DNA of 64,000 nt from Perkinsela sp. pyNocScin1 (taxonomy: Eukaryota; Euglenozoa; Kinetoplastea; Prokinetoplastida; Perkinselidae). The translations under genes and the position numbers were made by a program. Shown here in pieces: positions 9,182 to 19,006 of this stretch; within the stretch, counting starts at the first letter, position 1, and each line of letters starts with the position of its first letter. The notes beneath the pieces are model-generated. The model had not been told where the DNA came from. It was given only the letters and a program-made list of their open reading frames with translations, and made no database searches. The DNA lies in assembly GCA_964019655.1 (NCBI GenBank), contig CAXHTR010000001.1:1054001-1118000 (forward strand), read 5' to 3'.

Positions 9182-11575
9182 ATGGAAGAAGTGCAAACGC
9201 AGAAGTCCGCAGGGAATGAAAAGCTGGAGATTGTCAATACTGAAGTCATAGATCTCATTGACCAGACGCAGGTGCACAAAGACTCATCGCCGCAGCGCAA
9301 GCGGGAAGCCTCTGGAAGGCGAAAAGCCCCAGTACCGAAAAACTCCCCATCGAAGTACTTCGATGAAGAAGAAATCGGGTGGAGGCTCCCTTTTTCTCCA
9401 CACACTGTGCAGCGCGATATGATTACAACTCTTCTCGCCGCGGCCCGCTCTGGGAGTAATGCTATTATCGATAGCCCAACAGGCACTGGGAAGACGCTCG
9501 CACTTCTCTGTGGCGGGCTCAAGTACCATGAAGAGCTTCGCTATATGACTTTCAAAGATCGGGGTGACATGAATAGAGGGCAGCGAGAGGCCAAGAGCCC
9601 GTCGCACCTTGGCATAACTATTTTGGGGACAAAGAATAAAGGCGCCGGGCCCCAGACCGGGAAAGACAAGAACGGCGACGCAAACGAGACACTTGAAAAG
9701 CCGGCGAAAGAATCTGTAACTCGCCGAGTGCCACCGATCTTTTACTGCTCTCGAACGCATTCGCAGCTCAAGCAGGTTATTGCCGAGTTCGGTAATCTGA
9801 CCAAGCGGAGTAGCCAGAAAATGAACGTTCTCGCAAGCCGCGATCGCTACTGCATCAACGAGCGCGTCCGAACTGGGCTGCAAAATACATCAAATAATCT
9901 TGGAGAAATGTGCGACAAGGCAGTGGTTTTGCATCAGTGCGATGCGTACGAGAACTACAAAGACCTGACAGAGCACATGTCTATGGTTCCACACGAGTGG
10001 CAGATCGAAGACCTCGTTGAGAACGGGAAGGGAATGGAGTCCTGCCCATACTACGCCGCGCGCGACCTCATTTACAACGCCTACATCAATTTTTGCCCCT
10101 ACAATTACATCCTCGACCCGATCATCCGCCACGAGACGAAGATTGAGGGCGTGCTCAAGGACGCAGTCGTCATTCTCGACGAAGCGCACAACATTGACGA
10201 CATATGCCGGAACACGCTCGAGTGGCAGTGGGCAGAGAAGGACCTGGAAACTACCGTTGAAGAGATGCAACCGTACATTGATGGTCAAGCCGTCCTCTAC
10301 TCAAAGCAAAGCTTGACCGAGAGAACTGAGGGGTGTGATGAAATGGCCGCGCTCGTTCAGCTATATGCGCAGGAGCTTCTCCAGATCTTCACGCTTGCGC
10401 AGTCGAGAGACGGTGCGCCGCAAATTATGTATGCGAATGAAGTCGAGCAAAAACTCCCACTCGTAAATGTGCTCCGAGAGAACAAAGGCAGGCGTGCGAT
10501 GTTCGCCGCAGCCCTACGGGCTTTCATGGACTTCGGTGTCACTTTCAACGCACTCGATGCAAAAACACAGTCAATCCACACAGTCAAGCAGATTCTCATC
10601 TTTATGAATCTCTTTCTGTATAGAAAGGCGTCGTTTAGCATGGGCATCGATCTGAAGCAGCGGACCATCGACGTGTACTGCGCCGACTCGTCGCTCGCGT
10701 TCAAGCTGCTCGAGCAGGATGTCCGGTGCGTTATTCTTGCGTCCGGCACACTGCCCCACACTGAATTCATATCAAAAGAGCTCGGTGCGCCATTCAAGGA
10801 GGAAACTCGATGTGGTCATGTCGTAGACGTCAAAGAGGCGATCTTTGGGAGAATCATCACAAACTTTGGCAGGTGCTTGTATGCGAATATGTACAAAAAC
10901 GAATTCATCGACGGCCTTGGGCAGTTTCTCCTCAGATCCGTCGAGTCGACGGCCCACGGGCGGCTGTGCTTCTTTCCGAGCTACAAGTGCATGCACGTGT
11001 ACTGGGACAGGTGGAGCTTTACGGGCATTCGCAATAAGCTGCAGGGCCTCGGCGTCCGGATTTTCCAAGAGCCGCGCAACAGCAAAGACTTTGGCGACGT
11101 GTTCCGGCACTACGCCACGGCGTCGAAGCGGACGAAGGGCGCGCTGCTCCTCGCCGTTTACCGCGGCAAAGCCGCCGAGGGCATCGACTTCAAGGACCAC
11201 ATGGCCAGGCTCATCGTGTGCATCGGCGTTCCGTACAAGTCCGCGGCAGAGGCACGAACGATTATTAAGAAAAAGTACAACACGGAGTGCTCAACGCTGA
11301 GCGGGGACATGTGGTACAGGACTGACGCGGTCACGGCCGTGAACCAGGCCATCGGGCGCTGCATTCGGCACCAGTCGGACTACGGTGTACTGTTGCTCAT
11401 TGACGACCGCTGGAAGCGGGAGCTCTTTGGCATGCTCCCAAAGTGGCTGCGCCCGACGATACAGCCGTGCGAGGCCTCAGACAAGCTTTTTGATTCTATG
11501 CGCACTTTCTTGCACGACAAAATGTACAAACCATCGAAAGTAAAGAACGAGGTCGAATACATCAAAGTTGAATGA
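9182..11575 (+). CDS. XPD-family Fe-S DNA helicase (FANCJ/RTEL1-like)
   Basis: Superfamily 2 DNA helicase, 797 residues from the first ATG; the frame is open a few codons upstream without an ATG. Motif I is SPTGTGKT near residue 97, motif Ia is YCSRTHSQLKQV, and motif II is LDEAHNIDD near 332-340. Between them are the cysteines of an XPD-type 4Fe-4S domain (RYC, EMC or HQC, ESCPYY, NFCPYNY; about residues 223-306). Motifs V and VI are EGIDFKDHMARLIVCIGVPY and QAIGRCIRHQSDYG. GRCIRH plus LLIDDRW resembles FANCJ/BRIP1, whereas WYRTDAVTAVNQ resembles RTEL1, so the exact subfamily is undecided. XPD and Chl1 fit less well. Expected roles are G-quadruplex or D-loop unwinding in repair. Base composition becomes much more GC-rich along this gene. 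Confidence 0.85.
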   Translation: MEEVQTQKSAGNEKLEIVNTEVIDLIDQTQVHKDSSPQRKREASGRRKAPVPKNSPSKYFDEEEIGWRLPFSPHTVQRDMITTLLAAARSGSNAIIDSPTGTGKTLALLCGGLKYHEELRYMTFKDRGDMNRGQREAKSPSHLGITILGTKNKGAGPQTGKDKNGDANETLEKPAKESVTRRVPPIFYCSRTHSQLKQVIAEFGNLTKRSSQKMNVLASRDRYCINERVRTGLQNTSNNLGEMCDKAVVLHQCDAYENYKDLTEHMSMVPHEWQIEDLVENGKGMESCPYYAARDLIYNAYINFCPYNYILDPIIRHETKIEGVLKDAVVILDEAHNIDDICRNTLEWQWAEKDLETTVEEMQPYIDGQAVLYSKQSLTERTEGCDEMAALVQLYAQELLQIFTLAQSRDGAPQIMYANEVEQKLPLVNVLRENKGRRAMFAAALRAFMDFGVTFNALDAKTQSIHTVKQILIFMNLFLYRKASFSMGIDLKQRTIDVYCADSSLAFKLLEQDVRCVILASGTLPHTEFISKELGAPFKEETRCGHVVDVKEAIFGRIITNFGRCLYANMYKNEFIDGLGQFLLRSVESTAHGRLCFFPSYKCMHVYWDRWSFTGIRNKLQGLGVRIFQEPRNSKDFGDVFRHYATASKRTKGALLLAVYRGKAAEGIDFKDHMARLIVCIGVPYKSAAEARTIIKKKYNTECSTLSGDMWYRTDAVTAVNQAIGRCIRHQSDYGVLLLIDDRWKRELFGMLPKWLRPTIQPCEASDKLFDSMRTFLHDKMYKPSKVKNEVEYIKVE

Positions 11576-11682
11576 CTGGATTGCCGCATATTGTATCACA
11601 TGCACTGATATTTTTGAGCGTACTGTGATTTTTTTCTGTATATTTTCAATACGTTTGCTATGCACAGCACGCGACTTTCAAA

Positions 11683-13509
11683 ATGAGCCGACAAACCGAC
11701 GATCTCTCTATTGAAATGCTGCAGAGCAGCCTGCTCTCGCGCAACAAGATCGCCCAGTGGCACAAGAACCTTGGCCGGCAGTTCTATAAGCTGACCCCCG
11801 GTTTCTTCGTGCGCTGCCGGCAGGTCGACAGCGAGGAGGGCAAGTCCAAGTACAAGATCTCGAGAATTCGGGCGATCCGACTCGACTGGTCGATTGAGCT
11901 CGACGTGATCACGCACGAGGACCTCCGCACCTTTGACCGCGCAAAGTTCTTCGGCACCAACTACGACTGCATCTCAAACTCGGCCCCGACGCACGAGGAG
12001 TACACGGCGTTCCTCAGCGACCTGATAGACCGCAACGAGTGCATCATCGTCGCGAGCCGCACCGCCGAGCGCGTGCGCTTCGTCACGGAGTTCCTCATGC
12101 AGGGCCCCGCGGAGCGGAAGGCCGTGAAGTCGCCCCAGCTCGCGGCCCAGGACACCAGCGGGCAGGCCCCGCAGCGCCGCATGAACTTCAGCTCAACTGT
12201 CCACCTCATCCGCGAATGCGACGACACCCCGCGCGACGTCAACATCTTCAGCCTCATAGCGCCGCACGACGTGATGCAGCCCAAGGAGGGCCCGCAGCCC
12301 CTCCCAGAGCCCGACACGCCGTCGATCCGCCGCCTGCAGCAGTCGTCCCAGAGCGAGGCTGCTGTGTCGTACGCGAGCCTTCAGCGCAATCTGGAAAACA
12401 ACGCGAGCGCCGACACGACCAACGTCTTCTCGCACTCGACGATCGACGCGCTCTGTCCGAACCAGAACGTGCCAAAGGTGCACGGCGCGAGCGACAACGC
12501 GCTTGAGCTCCTCCGCATCATCCGGTCGTGCCCGCAGGGCCTCGCTGAGGTCCCGAGCAAGGACCAGCACCACCTTCGCCAGCTCATCGACAGCGTCCTC
12601 AAAAGCGCGCACGCGCTCCTCGCCACTGAAAAGCTTTTTCTGCGAGTGCAGTCCCCCGTTTACGTGTTCGGTGACATCCACGGCAACCTCGCAGACCTCA
12701 ACCACTTCCTGTCGCAGATCATGCCCTTCAACGACTGGCAGATGCGTCTCTCCGCGGCCTCGATCCTCTTCCTGGGCGACTACGTTGACCGCGGCGACCA
12801 CTCCATCGAGTGTCTGTTGATCCTCCTCTGCCTCAAGATCCTGAGCCCGGCGCGGATCTTCCTCCTTCGAGGCAACCACGAGTCGCCCGAGGTGAACGGG
12901 GACTACGCGCTCTACGGCGCCTCGACCTACCGCACGCAGTGCGTCCGCGTGTTCGGGCCGACCTACGGCTTCTCGCTGTGGAACCAGTCGAACGAGCTCT
13001 TCGCACACCTCGCACTGTGCGCGACCATCGACGACGTCATCTTCTGTGTGCACGGGGGCATTCCGCAGTACACCGGCGGCGAGGACAAGCGCCTCCAGAT
13101 TCTGAGCGACGAGAGCTTCCCGCGCCTCTTCAGAGTCCAGGACGACGAGGCGCTGGGCGGCGTCCACCAGCAGATGGTGAACGACATGCTCTGGTCGGAC
13201 CCGGCGGAGCGCAACACGCCGCTGAACGCGTACGGCTTCGGGCCGAACCTCCGCGGGCCCGACGTTGTGAGCTTTGGCCCGCAGGCCATTTCTGATTTCT
13301 GCGGCCGCTTCGGCTTCCAGTACATCTTCCGCGCGCACCAGGAAAAGGCCCACGGGCTCCGGCTCTCCGACAGCGCGCGCGTTGTGACAATATTTTCGAC
13401 GTCGGACTACGCCGGGCACCAGAACGGCGCGGGGTGCATCTTCGTCTCTGAGAACACCATCCGCCTCATCATCAAGCCCGCCGGCATGAGCCCCTTCTGC
13501 GATACGTAG
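11683..13509 (+). CDS. Plus3-like domain fused to PP1-type Ser/Thr phosphatase
   Basis: 608 residues. The C-terminal half is a PPP phosphatase with complete metal/phosphate motifs: GDIHGN (about 330), GDYVDRG (about 365), RGNHES (about 396), VHGGIP and RAHQ. The substrate-groove end is atypical (FSTSDYAGHQNGAG instead of FSAPNYCG). The N-terminal 110 residues align by eye with the Rtf1 Plus3 domain: an initial LxSRxKIxxW helix, then the core GFFVRCR...KSKYKISRIRAI, matching the family's GxFVRIxxG...PVYRxAEIxGV, and an ISNSAPTHEEY turn like the VSNxxFTExE turn. In Rtf1 this fold binds phosphorylated Spt5. A Pro/Gln-rich linker joins the parts. Inference: a phosphatase aimed at the transcription elongation machinery. 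The phosphatase call is secure; the Plus3 call needs profile support. Confidence 0.85.
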   Translation: MSRQTDDLSIEMLQSSLLSRNKIAQWHKNLGRQFYKLTPGFFVRCRQVDSEEGKSKYKISRIRAIRLDWSIELDVITHEDLRTFDRAKFFGTNYDCISNSAPTHEEYTAFLSDLIDRNECIIVASRTAERVRFVTEFLMQGPAERKAVKSPQLAAQDTSGQAPQRRMNFSSTVHLIRECDDTPRDVNIFSLIAPHDVMQPKEGPQPLPEPDTPSIRRLQQSSQSEAAVSYASLQRNLENNASADTTNVFSHSTIDALCPNQNVPKVHGASDNALELLRIIRSCPQGLAEVPSKDQHHLRQLIDSVLKSAHALLATEKLFLRVQSPVYVFGDIHGNLADLNHFLSQIMPFNDWQMRLSAASILFLGDYVDRGDHSIECLLILLCLKILSPARIFLLRGNHESPEVNGDYALYGASTYRTQCVRVFGPTYGFSLWNQSNELFAHLALCATIDDVIFCVHGGIPQYTGGEDKRLQILSDESFPRLFRVQDDEALGGVHQQMVNDMLWSDPAERNTPLNAYGFGPNLRGPDVVSFGPQAISDFCGRFGFQYIFRAHQEKAHGLRLSDSARVVTIFSTSDYAGHQNGAGCIFVSENTIRLIIKPAGMSPFCDT

Positions 13510-13539
13510 CTTTTAATATTTTCATTGCTTTGACGAGCG

Positions 13540-13567
13540 CTTTGCACATGTGTACGCACATGCAAAG
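13540..13567 (+). other. 3'-UTR hairpin
   Basis: CTTTGCACATGTG-tacg-CACATGCAAAG can fold into an 11-bp stem with a 2-base bulge, shortly after the phosphatase stop codon. Role unknown. Confidence 0.3.
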
Positions 13568-13689
13568 GTGACGTGTAATTTGCTCGGTCATCACTTCGGG
13601 AAATATGAACCTTCTTTTTTCATTGAATTGACTTTTCTTTTTCTCAAATTTTCATAAACCGATGCGCTAACAGAAATTCGCCGTAACGG

Positions 13690-16203
13690 ATGCAGCAGCC
13701 CGACACCGCCTCCCACGACTGGGCCGAGAGCCAGACCGGCTACTACAGCGCCGAGTTCACAGTCGAGTCCGAGGTTTCCGTCGCGGTATGCTCCTTCAAT
13801 GTCAACAACAAGCGCGTCCCTGTCCAGGAGCGGTCGATCGAGGAGAAGCTAAAGAATTGGCTCAACCTGCACCGGAGCCCGAAGATCATCGCGGTCGGCC
13901 TGCAGGAGATCGACATGACGGCGCAGTCCGTCATGTTCGGCGAGACAGACGCGCGGAACTACTGGCGGATCGTCCTCAGCGCGCTCATTGGCGCGGACGA
14001 GGACGCCGAGGGCATCCAGCAGTCCTACCTGCTCGTTGCATCGCGGCAGCTCGTCGGCCTCTTTCTCTGTGTCTTCGTGCACAAGTCCATCACTCCCGTC
14101 ATCGGCCTGCAGGAGGTGCGCGTGAGCACTGTGGCGATCGGCAAGTCGCTCGGGCCGATGCGAGAAAATAGGAAAAGTGCGCTCTTCAATTTTGGCAACA
14201 AGGGCGCAGTCGGCGTGCACCTGCAGATCGGCCAGACCGGCATCGCCTTCGTCAACGCGCATCTGCACCCGCACATCGACGGCATGCGCAAGCGCCGGCA
14301 GGGCGTTTCGACGATTTTGACAGAAATGCTCTTCGAGGTCCCAGCGACCACCGCGAACTTCCACTGCTACAAGCGCTACTTTCAGTCCGCGGCCCACGGC
14401 ATAGACCTCGCCGACCCCTTGCACGAAGGCAAGCAGAGCAAGGAGAGCCAAACCATTGCTATCTCGCCGAGCGAACACGGTGTACTCTTCTTTTTCGGGG
14501 ATCTCAACTTCCGGCTGCACCACCCGCCGAGTTATGCGCTGCAGCGCAGCGTTGTGACGAACGACTGGACGCCGATGTTCGACCAGTACGACCAGCTCCA
14601 CAGCGAGCTGCGCGCAAACGCGCACGACGAGGCCTCCGGGTGGCTGGGCTTCGAGGAGCGCCACTCCAAGGCGACGCCCTCATACCGCTACGTCGTCAAG
14701 AAGAATGTGCTCGACCTGCCCCACGGCATCCTCTCAGACGATTTTGCGGAGAAAGACGCAGACAAGGGCCGCATCCCCGGGTTCACCGACCGGATTCTGT
14801 GGAAGGCACAGAGAGAGGGGAGTGTCGAGGCAGAGGAGCTCATCGTGCACAGCGACATTTCATTCAGCGACCACAAGCCCGTGAGCGGTCTCTTTCGGCT
14901 GCGGGTGCCGCTAGTTGACGCTGAGCGGCGGAGGGCGGTGAAAGAGCGCCTCAGCCTGTCAGTCGGGGTGAAGTGCCAAGCGGTTGCGCTGACAGACCTT
15001 ACGATTGACAAGCGCGCAATTCATTTCAATTATAGGCCATACGGCGTAGTGCAGCACGAAGAAATCACGCTCCATAATAGCTCTGACTCGGTCATGCCAG
15101 TACGGATACATGCGGCTCAGCAGTCTCATGTGCCTAAAAGTTCGACGACGAGCACCGAATCGACAATTTCAAATCAAAATCAAGTGAGAAATATTGCCCA
15201 GCGCTTTGTGGATATTCCTCAGCAAAACATCGTTCTGTACCCCGGCGACACAAAAGCGATAACCATCGTTTGCTCGGTGCACAGTGATATGCGAAAGTTC
15301 CAGTGTGACAGGTCACTCCGCATCGGCGAGCGGGTGTGCCTCAGCCAAGAAATCTTGATTGAGCCGTTCTTCTCGGGGTTGGATCGCAGCCGGTCGGATG
15401 GCAGCGCATCACCTGCCTGTTACAATGTCATAGTCTCGGGTGACTTCACCGTGTCCAACTTTGGCAACACGCTCGAAAACCTTTTATTTCAGAGCCGCGT
15501 CCCCAGTAGCAGTGCCTCGACGCACGCCACGCCTGACAAGAGTGAAAAAGGTGCCCCAAACTCCCTGCGCTTTGATCCGACGCTCGTGGGGTATCCAATC
15601 TGGCTGCTGGCGACGATGCTCCTCGAGCGGGTCACAGCCAAAGACCTCGAGGAGCTCGTTCAAGCACAGGCCCCCCTCAAAACCATTGCCGACGCCGAGC
15701 GCAACCTCATCGAGCGAATCGACGCGATTGCCCTCTCCGAGGAAAGCTGGGAGATCGACGCTGACCTCGAGGCGGCCACGTGGCAGAGTATCTACAACAC
15801 GATGCTCCTCTTCCTCAGTCACCTGCACGACCCTGTCGCCCCGTTCGCGCAGTACGAGTCGATCACCTCTCGCTCAAAGGGCGACTTCACGGTCATCGAC
15901 AGCATCGTCGACCGCTTCAGCCCGACGCATAAGAGCACTTTTGTGTTCGTCGTGTCCTTCATCCGGCGCCTCCTTGACACCGCCTACGACCTCGCGCGCG
16001 AGGGCTACGCGGCCATTCGCGAGCGCATTCTCCACCAGTTCGCCGCGAGCCTCATTCGCAAGCCGACGAAGGGCGATCCGTTCGACCGCCACGAGGACGA
16101 CGGTGAGCTCCACGACAAGCGGGTGTTCCTCGACTACTTTGTCACGATGGAGGCCGAGGAGCACTACGCACACTTTCAGGATTTTGATTCGCCAGTGCAC
16201 TAG
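13690..16203 (+). CDS. OCRL/INPP5B-type inositol polyphosphate 5-phosphatase
   Basis: 837 residues. The 5-phosphatase domain (about 30-410) hydrolyses the 5-phosphate of phosphoinositides on endosomal and Golgi membranes. Visible motifs are VGLQEIDM, NKGAVGVHL, NAHLHPHIDGM, FFFGDLNFRLHHP (about 268-280), the signature PGFTDRILW (about 363; usual form PAWCDRIL, so W/C are F/T here) and SDHKPV (about 392). It is followed by an ASH-like beta domain (about 430-590) and a RhoGAP-like C-terminus starting at VGYPIWLLATML, as in OCRL and INPP5B, where the GAP site is inactive. All three modules in this order make OCRL-type the best call. An acceptor-like AG lies at about 13672, upstream of the ATG. 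Confidence 0.88.
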   Translation: MQQPDTASHDWAESQTGYYSAEFTVESEVSVAVCSFNVNNKRVPVQERSIEEKLKNWLNLHRSPKIIAVGLQEIDMTAQSVMFGETDARNYWRIVLSALIGADEDAEGIQQSYLLVASRQLVGLFLCVFVHKSITPVIGLQEVRVSTVAIGKSLGPMRENRKSALFNFGNKGAVGVHLQIGQTGIAFVNAHLHPHIDGMRKRRQGVSTILTEMLFEVPATTANFHCYKRYFQSAAHGIDLADPLHEGKQSKESQTIAISPSEHGVLFFFGDLNFRLHHPPSYALQRSVVTNDWTPMFDQYDQLHSELRANAHDEASGWLGFEERHSKATPSYRYVVKKNVLDLPHGILSDDFAEKDADKGRIPGFTDRILWKAQREGSVEAEELIVHSDISFSDHKPVSGLFRLRVPLVDAERRRAVKERLSLSVGVKCQAVALTDLTIDKRAIHFNYRPYGVVQHEEITLHNSSDSVMPVRIHAAQQSHVPKSSTTSTESTISNQNQVRNIAQRFVDIPQQNIVLYPGDTKAITIVCSVHSDMRKFQCDRSLRIGERVCLSQEILIEPFFSGLDRSRSDGSASPACYNVIVSGDFTVSNFGNTLENLLFQSRVPSSSASTHATPDKSEKGAPNSLRFDPTLVGYPIWLLATMLLERVTAKDLEELVQAQAPLKTIADAERNLIERIDAIALSEESWEIDADLEAATWQSIYNTMLLFLSHLHDPVAPFAQYESITSRSKGDFTVIDSIVDRFSPTHKSTFVFVVSFIRRLLDTAYDLAREGYAAIRERILHQFAASLIRKPTKGDPFDRHEDDGELHDKRVFLDYFVTMEAEEHYAHFQDFDSPVH

Positions 16204-16362
16204 CTGACTGCAATAGATTGTTGTCGTGGTATTCTGCATGGGTATTCAAGCACAAAGTGTGCACAGGAAAGGTTGATCGCACTTCTCCTCGAGTTGTCTA
16301 TTAGCTCGTAAAAAGGGACTCTTTCCCATATCCTTGGCTCTTTTTGCTGTATTTACTTCCTT

Positions 16363-16989
16363 ATGCTGTATTTGGCACTTACTGCTTCGATTCTCACTGC
16401 TGTAGAGACCTGCAGCCCATCTGACCGCACCATGATGGAGCACTTGATGTGCGATGGAAAGCTCGTGTTGAACCCAGAATTGGACCCGTGCCCGCAGCGC
16501 CACATAGACTTTGCGAGCATATGCCAATGGCACAGTGTCAAGTGTGAGGCTTCGCGCGTGGTCGGTATCACATTGAATAGGGAAATCGGTGAATACTTGC
16601 GGGTGTTTGACTTTCAGTGGATTCCAAGAGACGTGCGCAATTTGATTGTCAAGCACCAAGCGTCGACCGGCGTGTTTTTAGCGCGAATGCTGCCCCGCCA
16701 TCTGTTCATCGTCAAGATCATCGCATGCGGCCTTGAGGGCTCGCCCTCGCTGACCGACCTGCCACAAGAGATTTCGCTGCTTGACCTGTCAGGGAACAAG
16801 TTTGTGGGGACTATCAATGCGCTTTTTCTGCCGAAGGGTATGGTGATGCTTGACCTACAAGGCAATCCGCTGCAGGCAGTCTATTTCAGCGAAAAGCGGC
16901 CCCTCAGAACGATTCAGCTGCAAGGCGCAGGACATGCAAAAAGGCAGCGCAAGATCCGTTTGATTCGGGTTTGCACGCATAGGATCTGA
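16363..16989 (+). CDS. secreted LRR family protein 1
   Basis: 208 residues. It starts with a likely signal peptide (MLYLALTASILTAVETC). A cap motif CQWHSVKC follows, the family's C-x-W-x-x-V-x-C signature. Then come degenerate 23-residue leucine-rich repeats of the form LPxxLxxLDLxxNxfxGxi (for example EISLLDLSGNKFVGTINAL). It belongs to a family of seven intact members in this window. Pyrimidine-rich sequence runs right up to the ATG with no intervening AG, so the 5' end is less certain than the frame. Function unknown; a surface or secreted role is inferred from the leader and repeats. Confidence 0.7.
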   Translation: MLYLALTASILTAVETCSPSDRTMMEHLMCDGKLVLNPELDPCPQRHIDFASICQWHSVKCEASRVVGITLNREIGEYLRVFDFQWIPRDVRNLIVKHQASTGVFLARMLPRHLFIVKIIACGLEGSPSLTDLPQEISLLDLSGNKFVGTINALFLPKGMVMLDLQGNPLQAVYFSEKRPLRTIQLQGAGHAKRQRKIRLIRVCTHRI

Positions 16990-17002
16990 GGAGTTTGGGC
17001 GA

Positions 17003-17827
17003 ATGTTTTGTCATGGCTTCCCTTCTTGCATACTCCGCATTCTGGTCGATGTAGCGACTTTTGTACTGATACTCAAACACTTTGTTGAAATAGACTTTTG
17101 CTCAATCTTTACAGAATATCTACAGATGCTTCTCCAGATACTGCTCAGCTCTGATTGGCCCACAAATTCTTCCCAAGAAAGCAAACTCCGAGAGGAAAAA
17201 GCACTGCTGTACCAGCAGAACTGCATGGAGCGTCTCGTTGGTCTTCTCCTTTCTTCCGTCCGCAGCCACGAAAGTGCACTCATACACATGCGCTTGATAT
17301 CCCCAGAGGCCAGGGACGGCACGAACCCGTGCGAGTGGTCGGGTGTCTTTTGCAGAGGAAACTTCGTGCACGCGATTGAGTGGTCGCGGCGCAGCGAAGA
17401 CTTTTATCAGCCCTACGGGTTTCATGAAATCATGACCCACTGGCTGCCGTCATCGGTCCGCCAACTCCATCTCGGCTTCATGCCAGTGCACCACAATCTG
17501 GTCACGCGGTACCTCCCGGCGAGGCTCGAAGTCGCCGCGATCACAGGGTGCAATCTCACAGGGTCCATCGACATGGATTCCCTGCCCAAGACGCTGGTGA
17601 CGCTCAGCCTCGCTGAGAACAGGTATGCAGGGACTATAAAAATTTCCGAGCTTCCACCAAAGATACGCATTGTGTCATTTTCGAGGAACTCTGTTGCCGA
17701 GGTGCACTACAGGGGAAGCCTGCTGCCCGCGAGCCTAGAAAAGCTCTACTTCCTCTACCAGCGCGATGACATTGCAGTTCGAATGGTCGACTTGGACAGT
17801 AAGGTCACGAAAAAATCTCGTACTTGA
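17003..17827 (+). CDS. secreted/membrane LRR family protein 2
   Basis: 274 residues from the first ATG, 233 from an ATG at 17126 that directly follows an acceptor-like tctacag. The longer form carries a hydrophobic N-terminal stretch (ILRILVDVATFVLIL) that could be an anchor; the shorter starts MLLQILLSS. The cap CEWSGVFC matches the family signature. Repeats such as LPKTLVTLSLAENRYAGTI follow. It ends at a convergent strand switch. It is paralogous to the preceding gene, only 13 bases away, suggesting local duplication followed by strong divergence. Start choice is unresolved. Confidence 0.68.
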   Translation: MFCHGFPSCILRILVDVATFVLILKHFVEIDFCSIFTEYLQMLLQILLSSDWPTNSSQESKLREEKALLYQQNCMERLVGLLLSSVRSHESALIHMRLISPEARDGTNPCEWSGVFCRGNFVHAIEWSRRSEDFYQPYGFHEIMTHWLPSSVRQLHLGFMPVHHNLVTRYLPARLEVAAITGCNLTGSIDMDSLPKTLVTLSLAENRYAGTIKISELPPKIRIVSFSRNSVAEVHYRGSLLPASLEKLYFLYQRDDIAVRMVDLDSKVTKKSRT

Positions 17828-18104
17828 ATGCTATGGCTGTCTTTGGGGTCCTTAAAGTTGACATGAGTGTACACGTGAATGTAGGAGATGAAAGCTCAGC
17901 TTGTGACGTAGGGCTATCATTCTCTTCACCAATCATCAATCTAAACTAAATATGATATGCGCCTGAGAATGAGAGAAAGAATAGGCCCAGAATTCAGGGC
18001 ACTATTTGAAATACTACATCTGCTCTTCTGCGTTTTTTATTAATAAAAAGCGACTGAATTACATGAGTTTTGCCGATGCGTATGTGAATGAAACTATTCA
18101 GCCT
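17828..18104. other. convergent strand-switch region
   Basis: Plus-strand genes end at 17827 and minus-strand genes begin (3' ends) at 18105. The interval is AT-rich, with no open frame or RNA motif I can support. In kinetoplastids such regions are where two transcription units terminate. Confidence 0.55.
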
Positions 18105-18890
18105 TTAAACATTGACTGTCTTCATATGCGCGAGAATCTCGCTCGCACTCGTCTGCCCTGAATTGTGAGAGTTCGTTACCTTGATGCGCTTGTCAGCCAA
18201 TCTGCCAAACGGGCAGTGCACACTCGGCCATCTCTTGCCACCCTGGATGTATACGCTGATCTTCTCCAAGCTTTCTGGTAGGCTCGCATTGTCCAACAGG
18301 ACCATCCGAATGCAATCCAGGTTACTGACGTGGAGGAGCCGAAGACGCGGCGGGACCGATGCGATGACAACAGCACTGAAGAGTGGCGTAGCGATATCAA
18401 TGAAAGCCCCCTCGAGGTGCTGTGGGAGGTCAGCTGTGTGAAGCTCCTGACTCGCGTGAAATGGGATTTCGCTCGGCGGTGGTCCGCTGTACACGCGGGT
18501 GTGCTTGAGTAGGATGAAGCGCAGATCTCGGGGTAGCCCGCGCGCCGCGAAGCGCTTCATGATCGAAGCTTCGACGTGTACGATTTGAATAGACGGCGGG
18601 AGCATGTCGAGGTGCATGTAAAACTTCTTCATACGGTATTTCGAAAGGTGCACCTTCGTCACCACACCATCTGTGCACTGGACATTGCTCCACGAGCAAC
18701 AGTCATCGGCTTTGGAGGATCTTCCGAGCGCATATGCCCACCAGCCACTGCGAATGTTGAATGGCCAGGCCAGAGCTTGCTCCATGAGCTTTTGCTGCAT
18801 TTCTATCGCATTTGTCCGATTCGCATTCTCTATCGGACCATCAGAGGACTTGAAAACTGGTGGCAGAAGGATCAGCTGAATGAAATGCAT
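18105..18890 (-). CDS. secreted LRR family protein 3
   Basis: 261 residues from the ATG at 18890, which opens a plausible signal peptide (MHFIQLILLPPVF). The frame extends 30 codons upstream but that segment looks like untranslated sequence. The cap CCSWSNVQC follows a helical region with EMQQKLMEQAL. The repeats are more degenerate than in its paralogues, though LPxxL spacing remains (LPRDLRFILL, VPPRLRLLHV, LPESLEKISV). It is the 3'-most gene of the minus-strand array. Confidence 0.62.
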   Translation of the reverse strand: MHFIQLILLPPVFKSSDGPIENANRTNAIEMQQKLMEQALAWPFNIRSGWWAYALGRSSKADDCCSWSNVQCTDGVVTKVHLSKYRMKKFYMHLDMLPPSIQIVHVEASIMKRFAARGLPRDLRFILLKHTRVYSGPPPSEIPFHASQELHTADLPQHLEGAFIDIATPLFSAVVIASVPPRLRLLHVSNLDCIRMVLLDNASLPESLEKISVYIQGGKRWPSVHCPFGRLADKRIKVTNSHNSGQTSASEILAHMKTVNV

Positions 18891-19006
18891 TCTCTTATAG
18901 TTGGCTTTAGGCTTGAAGGAAGGTGTGAATAATATTTTCAAAGAAAATTTTGGTTTTTTAAGAAATGATTCACAGACCAAACCTCTGCGTCGGAACGTCC
19001 AATCAA

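Noticed and set aside
17870-17990. gagatgaaa...cctgag in the convergent switch as a C/D snoRNA
   Set aside because: The C box is incomplete and no rRNA complementarity was recognised.
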